Assembly (NCBI GenBank): GCA_946409405.1
Contig: CAMJWL010000003.1
Coordinates: 1 to 53,790, forward strand
Direction: 5' to 3'
DNA length: 53,790 nucleotides
DNA from: an uncultured Bacteroidales bacterium
Lineage (GTDB): Bacteria; Bacteroidota; Bacteroidia; Bacteroidales; UBA3824
The position numbers and the translations under genes are program-made. The notes beneath the pieces were generated by a model. That model was given only the letters and a program-made list of their open reading frames with translations. It made no database searches and was not told the origin of the DNA. Shown in pieces: positions 43,896 to 51,033 of this stretch; the stretch's first letter is position 1; each line of letters begins with the position of its first letter.

Positions 43896-44747
43896 ATGAG
43901 AATTATTGAAAATCAAGAGTTTGGCGGCGAGCGTCCGTTGTATCGTGCGGCGGATACAACGCTGAGAAACGTTACAATACACGTGGGCGAATCGGCGTTG
44001 AAGGAGACGCGAAACATCACCGCCATCGACTGCACTTTTGAAGGCAAATATCCGTTTTGGATAACGGACGGATTCAACGTGCAGCACTGCCGTTTTACAC
44101 CCGGAGCGCGGGCGGCGTTGTGGTATTCCAACGACCTTGTGATGACCGATTCCATCATCGACGCGCCCAAGATGTTTCGCGACAGCCGACGCCTCCACCT
44201 CCAAAACGTGCAACTCACCGACGCGCAGGAGACTTTTTGGCACTGCGACGACATCACGATAGACAATGTGCAGACCAACAATGCGCCGTACATCTTTATG
44301 CACTGCAACAACGTGAAAATCAGCAATTACACCCAAAACGGCAACTATGGGTTCCAATACTGCAAAAACATCGAAATCCGCAATTCAAAGATTTACTCGA
44401 AGGACGCATTTTGGAACAGCGAAAACATCACCGTCTATGATTCGGAAATCATTGGCGAATACCTCGCTTGGCACAGCAAAAATGTCCGCCTTGTCAATTG
44501 CTTAATCGGTGAGACACAGCCACTTTGCTACTGCGACAACCTTGTGTTGGAAAATTGCCGTCTGCGCGAGGATGCCGACTTGGCTTTTGAATATTCGGAG
44601 GTCAATGCCACCATCAACGGCCATATCACAAGCATCAAAAACCCCCGCACAGGCATCATAAAAGCGGATTCCGTCGGCGCAATCATCATCGACGAAAACA
44701 TCAAACCGCCCGCCGATTGTGTGATAACGACAACGACAAACGCCTGA
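43896..44747 (+). CDS. DUF3737 family beta-helix protein
   Basis: This is a 283-residue cytoplasmic protein beginning MRIIENQEFGGERPLY. It is a series of short repeats of the right-handed beta-helix type (ITAIDCTFEGKYPFW, DITIDNVQTNNAPYIFMHC, NIEIRNSKIYSKDAFWNSE, NVRLVNCLIGETQPLCYC), which define DUF3737. No catalytic residues are known. It is followed by a PatB/MalY-type aminotransferase gene, a frequent neighbour of DUF3737 as I recall. The stop codon lies within the first small hairpin (AACGCC-TGAC-GGCGTT) of intergenic element copy 3. Confidence 0.87.
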   Translation: MRIIENQEFGGERPLYRAADTTLRNVTIHVGESALKETRNITAIDCTFEGKYPFWITDGFNVQHCRFTPGARAALWYSNDLVMTDSIIDAPKMFRDSRRLHLQNVQLTDAQETFWHCDDITIDNVQTNNAPYIFMHCNNVKISNYTQNGNYGFQYCKNIEIRNSKIYSKDAFWNSENITVYDSEIIGEYLAWHSKNVRLVNCLIGETQPLCYCDNLVLENCRLREDADLAFEYSEVNATINGHITSIKNPRTGIIKADSVGAIIIDENIKPPADCVITTTTNA

Positions 44748-44934
44748 CGGCGTTTGCTATTTTTTTTTAAACGAAAATTACCGTCAATTTTATAAAAATT
44801 ACCGTCAATTTTTTTGTTAATTGTAATAAAAATTATCGTCAATTTTTTTTTGTTATTAGCGAAAAATTGACGATAATTGACGAATAAATTCACGGTAATT
44901 TTCGTTTCTAAAAAACAACTGCCGCAAGGCAGTT
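44739..44934 (+). repeat. Dispersed intergenic element, copy 3 (DUF3737 to aminotransferase)
   Basis: It starts with the hairpin AACGCCTGACGGCGTT that includes the DUF3737 stop codon. Arms AAACGAAAATTACCGT (44769-44784) and ACGGTAATTTTCGTTT (44892-44907) enclose several ACCGTCAATT and AATTGACGATAATTGACG words. It ends in AACTGCC-GCAA-GGCAGTT (44917-44934), then AAATTAACGTTT and the next start codon. Same organisation as copies 1 and 2. Confidence 0.88.
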
Positions 44935-44963
44935 ACAAACAACAAATTAACGTTTAGAAAAAA

Positions 44964-46127
44964 ATGAATTTTGACGAGAAAGTAATACGCAGAAATACCA
45001 ACTGTTACAAGTGGGACGTGCAGGACGACCCCGATTTGATTCCAATGTGGATAGCCGATATGGATTTCAGGACGGCTGAACCGATTGTCGAGGCGTTGCA
45101 GCGGAGAGTGTCGCACGGAGTGTTTGGCTATACCAAAGTGCCAAAAGAATACTTCGAGGCGGTGTGCCAATGGTTTGAAAATCAGCACGGTTGGCACATC
45201 GAACCCAAGGAAATCATTTACACCATCGGCGTTGTGCCGGCAATTTCGGCAATCATCAAAGCCGTTACGATGCCGGGCGAAAAAGTCCTGATGACCACGC
45301 CGGTCTATAACTGTTTTTTCTCCTCAATCCGCAACAACGGTTGCCAAGTGGCGGCATCAACTCTCAAAGCCGACAAAAATGGTCGCTACTCGATTGATTT
45401 TGAGGATTTTGAGGCGCAATGTCAAGACCCGAAGACCCGTGTATTTTTGCTCTGCAATCCGCACAACCCCACGTCGAGGGTTTGGACCAAGGACGAACTC
45501 ACACGGATGGCGCAGATTTGCAAGGAAAACGACGTTTTCATCATCTCCGACGAAATCCATTGCGAAATAATGATGCCCGGATTCCAATACACGCCGTTTG
45601 GCACGTTAGACGAGTCTGTTACAGGCAATTACGCCGTCTGCACCTCGCCGTCCAAGGCGTTCAACATCGCCGGTCTGCAAAACGCAAACATCATTTGCCA
45701 CTGCCCAAAGACCCGCCGCAAAATCGACCGCGCAATCAATATCAACGAAGTTTGCGACGTGAATCCTTTTGGCGTAATAGCCCTGATGACCGCCTACACC
45801 GACCCGCGCTGCAAAGAGTGGCTCGACAATCTCAATAATTATATCTACCATAATTATTTGGCAGCCAAGGAAATAATCTCACAAAAGATACCTTCCGCCA
45901 CCATCACTCCGCAGGAAGGTACGTACCTGATGTGGGTCAATTTCCACAACCTCATCAACAACGCACACAACGCCGAACACGCTATGATACAAGATGCCAA
46001 AGTGTGGATTAACGCCGGCACACTCTACGGCGACGACGGCGAACATTGTATGAGAATCAATTTGGCGACGCAACGGGAGAGAGTTGTAGAAGGCGTGGAG
46101 AGAGTGTGTGAGTATTTGGCGAAGTAA
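44964..46127 (+). CDS. PatB/MalY-type PLP-dependent C-S lyase (aminotransferase fold)
   Basis: This is a 387-residue fold-type I PLP enzyme. It opens with MNFDEKVIRRNTNCYKWD, then DLIPMWIADMDFRTAEPIVEAL, a PatB/MalY hallmark. The PLP Lys is in TSPSKAFNIAGLQNANI (about residue 230), the Asn of LLCNPHNPTSRVWTKDEL and the Asp of IISDEIHCEIMMPG are in place, and MRINLATQRERVVEGVERV ends the protein. Such enzymes cleave cystathionine or other cysteine conjugates to thiol, ammonia and a keto acid; some also repress maltose genes. The most likely role is cystathionine beta-lyase activity in methionine synthesis. MetY, a sulfhydrylation route, is encoded 3.5 kb downstream. Confidence 0.88.
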   Translation: MNFDEKVIRRNTNCYKWDVQDDPDLIPMWIADMDFRTAEPIVEALQRRVSHGVFGYTKVPKEYFEAVCQWFENQHGWHIEPKEIIYTIGVVPAISAIIKAVTMPGEKVLMTTPVYNCFFSSIRNNGCQVAASTLKADKNGRYSIDFEDFEAQCQDPKTRVFLLCNPHNPTSRVWTKDELTRMAQICKENDVFIISDEIHCEIMMPGFQYTPFGTLDESVTGNYAVCTSPSKAFNIAGLQNANIICHCPKTRRKIDRAININEVCDVNPFGVIALMTAYTDPRCKEWLDNLNNYIYHNYLAAKEIISQKIPSATITPQEGTYLMWVNFHNLINNAHNAEHAMIQDAKVWINAGTLYGDDGEHCMRINLATQRERVVEGVERVCEYLAK

Positions 46128-46132
46128 TCAAT

Positions 46133-48022
46133 TTACCACCCAAACTCTTCCTTCGCATATTCCACAAACGCCTCCGAAACCCTTTTGACGCCCGCAGGTG
46201 TGGGATAATCGCCCGAAAAATACCAATCGCCGGTGTGGTTGGGGATTGCACGGTGAAGGTCGTCGATGGTTTGGAAGACAATCTCGATGTCGGTGTTCAC
46301 GTCTGAGGGGCGGAGAAGTTCCACGATTTTGCGGCTGATGTCCTCGTCCGAAAAACCATCGTAAATCTCCTTCACATAGTTTTGCATCGAGGTTTTGGGC
46401 AGGTTACGCTGCGCGATGCACTTGTCGTAAACATCCCTGACGATGTGCATTTCGTCACGGTCGCGACGGAGCGCAATCGCCGCCTTGAAGGCAATAAACT
46501 CGCTCAGATGGCTCATATCGATGCCATAATAATCAGGATAACGGATTTGCGGCGCACTACTTACGATGACAATTTTCTTGGGGTGCAGACGGTCGAGGAT
46601 GCGGATGACGCTCTCGCGCAACGTGGTGCCGCGCACAATGGAATCGTCAATGACAACGAGATTGTCCTCATACGGGCGCAGACTGCCGTAGGTGATGTCA
46701 TAGACGTGCGCCGCGAGGTCGTTGCGCGAATTGTTTTCGGTGATGAAAGTGCGGAGTTTGATGTCCTTGATGGCAACTTTTTCGCTGCGGATATAACTGT
46801 GGCAAATCTCCGCCAACTCCTCCCGCGACGGTTTGCGGTCAAGGGCGAGAATTTGGTCAATCTTCATCTCGTGGTGGTACTTCTTCAAGCCCTCCAACAT
46901 TCCATAATACGCCACCTCGGCGGTATTGGGAATGAATGAAAATACAGTATTCTTGATGTCGTGGTCGATGGCTTTGAGTATGGTCGGCACCAACAATTCG
47001 CCCAACGCCTTGCGCTCGCGGTAAATCTCCGCATCAGACCCACGGCTAAAATAAATCCTCTCAAACGAACACGATTTTCTCTCCATCGGCGGACGAATAT
47101 TGGCAACAGTTACCTGTCCGTCGCGACTTACGGTAATGGCGTCGCCGGGCATAAGTTCTTGTATGTCATCCACTTCGAGATTGAAAGTGGTCTGCAAAAC
47201 GGGACGCTCGGAGGCAAGCACCACAATTTCATCATCTTTATAATAATACGCCGGACGGATGCCCCACGGGTCGCGCACCGCAAAACATTCGCCGCTGCCC
47301 GTGAAACCACACATCACATACCCGCCGTCCCAACTTTTGGACGAATCTTTGAGCATTTTGCGGATTTGGCGGTGCATATTGTCGTCGATATATTTGGTAA
47401 CGTCAATGCCCGAAAGGTTGCAGCAACGCGCCTCGTCAAAGAGCCTTTCGCTCTCACAGTCAAGGCGATGGCCAAGTTGTTCGAGGATGATGTAAGTGTC
47501 GGATTTGAACCTCGGATACTGACCCTCGGCGGCTATTTCGTCAAAAATATCCTCAAAATTTGCCATATTGAAATTGCCGCAGATGCAGAGGTTTCGCGCC
47601 CGCCAATTGTTGCGCCGTGCGAATGGATGCACATAGTCGAGGCCGCTCTTGCCGGTGGTGGAATAGCGCAAGTGTCCGAGGTAAATCTCGCCCACGAACT
47701 TCTTGTTTTTTTGCACATAATCCACGTCGAGTTCCTGCTCCGGCGTGAGGTCGTGGAAGTTGGAATTGACGGTTTCAAAAATCTCCGTTATCGCGCCCGA
47801 GCCCAACGCCCTTTCGCGAAACATATATTCCTCGCCCGGTTCGCAGTCGAGTTTCAGACAGCCGATTCCCGCCGCCTCCTGACCACGGTTGTGCTGTTTC
47901 TCCATCATCAGATAGAGTTTGTTGAGGGGATAACGCCAAGTGCCGTACTTCTCCTGATAATATTTCAGCGGCTTCAATAGGCGAATCATCGCCACGCCAC
48001 ATTCGTGCTTCAATGGTTCCAT
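46133..48022 (-). CDS. purF: Amidophosphoribosyltransferase (long Bacteroidota form)
   Basis: This is a 629-residue protein with the glutamine amidotransferase class II domain at its N-terminus: the nucleophile Cys is at residue 8 (HECGVAMIRLL), so a short propeptide would be removed. The PRPP-binding loop is VVIDDSIVRGTTLRESVIRIL, and YPDYYGIDMSHLSEFIA matches the PurF family. It makes phosphoribosylamine from PRPP and glutamine, the first committed step of purine synthesis. It is about 120 residues longer than E. coli PurF, as are other Bacteroidota proteins of this kind; a second, shorter PurF often exists elsewhere. It ends 5 bases from the convergent aminotransferase gene. Confidence 0.88.
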   Translation of the reverse strand: MEPLKHECGVAMIRLLKPLKYYQEKYGTWRYPLNKLYLMMEKQHNRGQEAAGIGCLKLDCEPGEEYMFRERALGSGAITEIFETVNSNFHDLTPEQELDVDYVQKNKKFVGEIYLGHLRYSTTGKSGLDYVHPFARRNNWRARNLCICGNFNMANFEDIFDEIAAEGQYPRFKSDTYIILEQLGHRLDCESERLFDEARCCNLSGIDVTKYIDDNMHRQIRKMLKDSSKSWDGGYVMCGFTGSGECFAVRDPWGIRPAYYYKDDEIVVLASERPVLQTTFNLEVDDIQELMPGDAITVSRDGQVTVANIRPPMERKSCSFERIYFSRGSDAEIYRERKALGELLVPTILKAIDHDIKNTVFSFIPNTAEVAYYGMLEGLKKYHHEMKIDQILALDRKPSREELAEICHSYIRSEKVAIKDIKLRTFITENNSRNDLAAHVYDITYGSLRPYEDNLVVIDDSIVRGTTLRESVIRILDRLHPKKIVIVSSAPQIRYPDYYGIDMSHLSEFIAFKAAIALRRDRDEMHIVRDVYDKCIAQRNLPKTSMQNYVKEIYDGFSDEDISRKIVELLRPSDVNTDIEIVFQTIDDLHRAIPNHTGDWYFSGDYPTPAGVKRVSEAFVEYAKEEFGW

Positions 48023-48042
48023 TTGTGATATATTTTCCGCCG

Positions 48043-48050
48043 CAAAAATA
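48043..48050 (-). promoter_or_regulatory. -7 box of purF
   Basis: TATTTTTG on the minus strand, followed by C, fits TAnnTTTG and lies 20 bases before the purF ATG. No clear TTTG is found 20 bases upstream. Confidence 0.55.
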
Positions 48051-48094
48051 CCAAAATATTGCGTCAGAAAAGGTACGTGAAATGCGTAAAACCA

Positions 48095-48505
48095 CTACTC
48101 GTCTATAAGTTTCTTAATCGTTGCAATAAAATCATCAACTTTTGGACGGTAATCATTGATTTCTTCTTCGGTGGCAAGGAAGGAAACGTCAAAATCAACT
48201 TTCAACCGCATTGCCTCTAATTGAAAGAAAAAACGACCATACTTTGCATCTATTTTACCCATAAGGACATATTTCTTGCCAAGAACTCGTTTTGCAGAGC
48301 GAAATGACTTAATTGAATTGCCATCTTTTTCAAACAACGCGTTCAAGGCATATAAAATAGCATAATAAAACCTATTGGCAGCCGAATTCCAACGCCCTGA
48401 CTCAATGGACAAGTCTGCATCAGTTAACGTACTTATACTACGTTCCCAATACATTGTCGTAAGTGTTGTCTTATCAATATCTTTAACATTCATAATGCTT
48501 GCCAT
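48095..48505 (-). CDS. HEPN-domain protein
   Basis: This is a 136-residue, all-helical protein. Residues 30-135 match the HEPN/UPF0332 pattern: SIESGRWNSAANRFYYAILYALNALFEKDG, then KSFRSAKRVLGKKYVLMGKI and DVSFLATEEEINDYRPKVDDFIATIKKLI. HEPN proteins are commonly toxins or nucleic-acid/nucleotide-binding partners paired with a nucleotidyltransferase antitoxin. The R-x4-6-H RNase motif is not present, so it is not a canonical RNase HEPN. The start overlaps the upstream ORF's stop; ATG 48493 (MNVKDIDKTT) is an alternative. The usual nucleotidyltransferase is absent; an unrecognised protein occupies its place. Confidence 0.78.
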   Translation of the reverse strand: MASIMNVKDIDKTTLTTMYWERSISTLTDADLSIESGRWNSAANRFYYAILYALNALFEKDGNSIKSFRSAKRVLGKKYVLMGKIDAKYGRFFFQLEAMRLKVDFDVSFLATEEEINDYRPKVDDFIATIKKLIDE

Positions 48506-48794
48506 AAGTTTTTAATACGCCAACTCCTTCATTTTGTCTGCCACAAGCCTTCCAAAATTTTGATTCTGACGACAACTCAAATACCTTGTCATTGATACGA
48601 CAGGGATTAATTTGTGCAGGACTGTCATCGTCAAAGCCACATTGAACTAAAGGCGTAACCTTTTTGTCATTGTAAGTCGATACCAATGCCTCAATGTCAT
48701 TATTGCCGAGAAAGGTCTGAAATTCTCTTTCTTGGCTCCTGAAAATTACAACATCGTGAGCCAATTTCATAGGATATGCACCTTGCCGAGCCAT
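48483..48794 (-). CDS. Unrecognised protein upstream of, and overlapping, the HEPN gene
   Basis: I start at ATG 48794 (MARQGAYPMKLAHDVVIF), 103 residues; the track start at 48803 is a TTG. The sequence includes VVIFRSQEREFQTFLGNND, VQCGFDDDSPAQINPCRIND and VFELSSESKFWKACGRQNEG. It matches no family I know, and it is not a recognisable nucleotidyltransferase. The frame stays open upstream to a TAA at 48839 and still reads like protein (INAGVGGENTLTI), so this may be the truncated C-terminal part of a longer protein. Its stop overlaps the HEPN gene start (23 bases), the sign of a coupled pair, for example a toxin-antitoxin-like module. Confidence 0.5.
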   Translation of the reverse strand: MARQGAYPMKLAHDVVIFRSQEREFQTFLGNNDIEALVSTYNDKKVTPLVQCGFDDDSPAQINPCRINDKVFELSSESKFWKACGRQNEGVGVLKTYGKHYEC

Positions 48795-48871
48795 GATCGT
48801 CAAAGTGTTTTCTCCTCCAACACCGGCATTAATTATTTAACAGAATCTGCCACCTCGCATCAAGTATATAA

Positions 48872-48922
48872 ATCCCAAAGGGTGTACATATAGACAATAT
48901 GTCTATGTACACCCAACGGGAT
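48872..48922. repeat. Long imperfect inverted repeat (hairpin)
   Basis: ATCCCAAAGGGTGTACATAT on the left pairs with the right arm ending GGGTGTACATAGACAT on the other strand. The arms are about 24-27 bases with a 2-base insertion and a 3-base mismatch. The structure has hardly any loop and could be a cruciform or strong RNA hairpin. Confidence 0.8.
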
Positions 48923-49013
48923 AGCATATACCACCCGGAGCATCATCTTCTGCAATGTCTTTGATTCGATAATTATTGAGTTTCTCAGGTTCAATAGCAC
49001 CAAAAACAATGCG
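48903..49013 (-). pseudogene. Possible gene fragment
   Basis: Between a TGA and a TAG on the minus strand, a 36-codon stretch reads IVFGAIEPEKLNNYRIKDIA then EDDAPGGICYPVGCT. The codon pattern looks coding, but there is no ATG and no recognisable family. It overlaps the hairpin and lies in a patch with other gene remnants. A chance reading cannot be excluded. Confidence 0.3.
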
Positions 49014-49063
49014 TCAGAAAACGCAATCAATATGTATGCACCAAACCAAATGATTCGGCGACG

Positions 49064-49071
49064 CAAAGTTA
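49064..49071 (-). promoter_or_regulatory. -7 box directed at the HEPN side
   Basis: TAACTTTG followed by C on the minus strand matches TAnnTTTG. It would start a transcript running through the fragment and hairpin to the HEPN pair. Confidence 0.4.
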
Positions 49072-49113
49072 GGAAAAATTTTGAGAATCTGAGAAAAATT
49101 GCGAAAAAAAAAT

Positions 49114-49121
49114 TATCTTTG
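49114..49121 (+). promoter_or_regulatory. -7 box of the Bro-N pseudogene
   Basis: TATCTTTG followed by C is a match to the Bacteroidota -7 element, 22 bases before ATG 49144. No TTTG at the exact -33 spacing is seen. Confidence 0.55.
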
Positions 49122-49143
49122 CAAATCCAAAAACACAGTAAAA

Positions 49144-49565
49144 ATGACAATGAATACATCTCTTCATTTGTTTGAAGACAAGAAAGTTCGTGCTATATGG
49201 GACGACAAAGCGGAAAAATGGTATTTCGCTGTGGTTGATGTAATTGCGATATTGACCGACAGCAAAAATCCGCAAACATATTGGCGCGTTTTAAAAAAAC
49301 GTCTTGCCGACGAGGGAAATCAAACCGTTACAAATTGTAACGGTTTGAAAATGCGTGCGGCTGATGGGAAAATGCGCTTAACAGATGTGGCTGATACTGA
49401 GGGTGTTTTCAGAATCATTCAATCTATCCCTTCGCCCAAAGCCGAGCCTTTTAAACAATGGATGGCGCAAGTTGCAAGTCAAAGAATAGACCAAATATTT
49501 CTCCCGCAAAGGCAAGCGACTATATTCTACCACCACAGAAAGATGACGATATTTTGAAACAATAA
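49144..49565 (+). pseudogene. Bro-N antirepressor-like gene, internally deleted
   Basis: From ATG 49144, MTMNTSLHLFEDKKVRAIWDD through KWYFAVVDVIAILTDSKNPQ and LTDVADTEGVFRIIQSIPSP to FKQWMAQVASQRIDQ is a clear Bro-N domain of the kind found in phage antirepressors and chromosomal relatives of about 270-300 residues. After RIDQ the frame runs into about 20 unrelated residues and stops at 49557. In the +2 frame the same bases read ISPAKASDYILPPQKDDDIL and then KQ-stop at 49565, which looks like the original C-terminus. An internal deletion of perhaps 400-500 bases with a frameshift explains this. The product, if made, is a truncated domain. It lies 26 bases before metY and may still lend it a promoter. 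Confidence 0.8.
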
Positions 49566-49590
49566 TACTATAAATAAAACATCATCAATA

Positions 49591-50868
49591 ATGAGCGAAT
49601 ACAAAATCAACACAAAATGCGTTCAGGCGGGCTACACGCCTGGCAACGGCGAACCGCGCCAAATTCCTATCATCCAATCGACTACGTTCAAATACAACAC
49701 GTCGGAGGATATGGGCAAACTCTTTGACCTCGAAGCGTCGGGCTACTTCTACACCCGCCTCCAAAACCCCACCAACGACTACGTTGCGGCAAAAATCGCT
49801 GCCCTCGAAGGCGGCACGGCAGCAATGCTGACATCTTCGGGTCAGGCAGCCAACTTCTTCGCATTGTTCAACATCTGCGAATGTGGTAGCCACATCGTTG
49901 CGTCGTCGTCAATATACGGCGGCACATTCAACCTCATTGCAGTTACAATGGCAAAGATGGGCATCAAGACCACATTTGTAAGCCCCGACTGCACCGAGGA
50001 GGAACTCGACGCGGCATTCCAGGACAACACCCGCGCAGTGTTCGGCGAGACCATCGCAAACCCCGCGCTCACCGTCCTCGACATCGAAAAATTTGCAAAG
50101 GCGGCGCACAAGCACGGCGTACCGTTGATTGTTGACAACACCTTCCCAACCCCCGTAAACTGCCGCCCGATAGAATGGGGCGCGGACATCGTTACACACT
50201 CCACAACCAAATATATGGACGGACACGGCGCGGCTGTTGGCGGCTGCATCGTAGATTCTGGCAAATTTGATTGGATGGCGCACGCCGACAAGTTTCCCGG
50301 ACTTTGCACCCCCGACGAATCCTACCACGGCATCACATACGCCGAGAAGTTTGGCAACGCGGGCGCGTTCATCACCAAGGCAACAGCCCAACTGATGCGT
50401 GACTTTGGCAGCATCCAAAGCCCCCAAAACGCCTTCCTCCTCAACCTCGGACTCGAATCCCTGCACGTCCGTATGCCCCGCCACGTGGAAAACGGACAGG
50501 CTGTCGCAGAATTTTTGGAGAGCCATCCCAAGGTGGAGAAGGTAAGTTATTCAGGCTTGAAAAACGACAAATACTACGCCCTCGCGCAGAAATACCTGCC
50601 CAACGGAGGCTGCGGCGTGGTTTCATTCGTAATCAAGGGCGGCCGTCCCGCAGCCGAGGCGTTTATGAAAAAACTCCGCCTTGCTGCCATCGAGACACAC
50701 GTTGCCGATGCGCGTACTTGTTGCCTCAATCCCGCAACCTCCACGCACCGTCAAATGACTGACGCTCAATTGGAAGCCGCCGGAATCCCCGCCGGTCTCG
50801 TCCGTATGTCGTGCGGTCTCGAAGACAAGGAAGACCTCATCGCCGACATCAAACAGGCTTTGGAATAA
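49591..50868 (+). CDS. metY: O-acetylhomoserine sulfhydrylase (aminocarboxypropyltransferase)
   Basis: This is a 425-residue PLP enzyme of the Cys/Met metabolism family. It opens MSEYKINTKCVQAGYTPGNG, with QSTTFKYNTSEDM and FYTRLQNPTNDYVAAKIAALEGG as expected. The PLP Lys is in VTHSTTKYMDGHGAAVGGCI (about residue 207). MSCGLEDKEDLIADIKQAL closes the protein. It makes homocysteine from O-acetylhomoserine and sulfide in the cytoplasm. Close relatives include cystathionine gamma-synthase, but the length and motifs favour MetY. It is flanked by the Bro-N remnant upstream and a strong terminator downstream. No SAM riboswitch is visible in the short upstream gap. Confidence 0.92.
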   Translation: MSEYKINTKCVQAGYTPGNGEPRQIPIIQSTTFKYNTSEDMGKLFDLEASGYFYTRLQNPTNDYVAAKIAALEGGTAAMLTSSGQAANFFALFNICECGSHIVASSSIYGGTFNLIAVTMAKMGIKTTFVSPDCTEEELDAAFQDNTRAVFGETIANPALTVLDIEKFAKAAHKHGVPLIVDNTFPTPVNCRPIEWGADIVTHSTTKYMDGHGAAVGGCIVDSGKFDWMAHADKFPGLCTPDESYHGITYAEKFGNAGAFITKATAQLMRDFGSIQSPQNAFLLNLGLESLHVRMPRHVENGQAVAEFLESHPKVEKVSYSGLKNDKYYALAQKYLPNGGCGVVSFVIKGGRPAAEAFMKKLRLAAIETHVADARTCCLNPATSTHRQMTDAQLEAAGIPAGLVRMSCGLEDKEDLIADIKQALE

Positions 50869-50892
50869 TCTGACAATCAACGCAATAGCAAC

Positions 50893-50937
50893 AAAACGGG
50901 CGGAATCGATTAAAAAATCGTCGATTCCGCCCGTTTT
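50893..50937 (+). terminator. Intrinsic terminator of metY
   Basis: AAAACGGGCGGAATCGA (50893-50909) and its perfect complement (50921-50937) form a 17-pair, GC-rich stem with an 11-base loop, preceded by A-rich and ending in T-rich sequence. It may serve the convergent barrel gene as well. Confidence 0.9.
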
Positions 50938-51033
50938 CTTATATGCCCATTTTCATAACCTCGCCGACGGAATGTACTCAAAGTCAATAAGTTTTGACGT
51001 AACGTTGGAGGATTTGTTTGAGATAGTTATCCC

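Larger units (their letters stand above)
48795..49063 (-). other. Region between the HEPN pair and the Bro-N pseudogene
   Basis: About 270 bases without an intact gene. It contains a 51-base imperfect hairpin (48872-48922), a possible gene fragment (48903-49013) and, on the plus-strand side, the divergent promoter of the Bro-N gene. The track ORF 48860-49159 on the minus strand (MYSLSFLLCFWICK) looks spurious: it is rich in hydrophobic and aromatic residues typical of a shifted frame. Confidence 0.6.

Noticed and set aside
48860-49159. 99-residue minus-strand ORF (MYSLSFLLCFWICK).
   Set aside because: Dominated by hydrophobic residues from AT-rich DNA, overlaps the Bro-N start and promoter and the hairpin; another frame reads more like protein.
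49566-49590. Possible SAM riboswitch before metY.
   Set aside because: Only 25 bases separate the Bro-N remnant from the start codon and no conserved SAM-aptamer sequence or hairpin is visible there or within the pseudogene.
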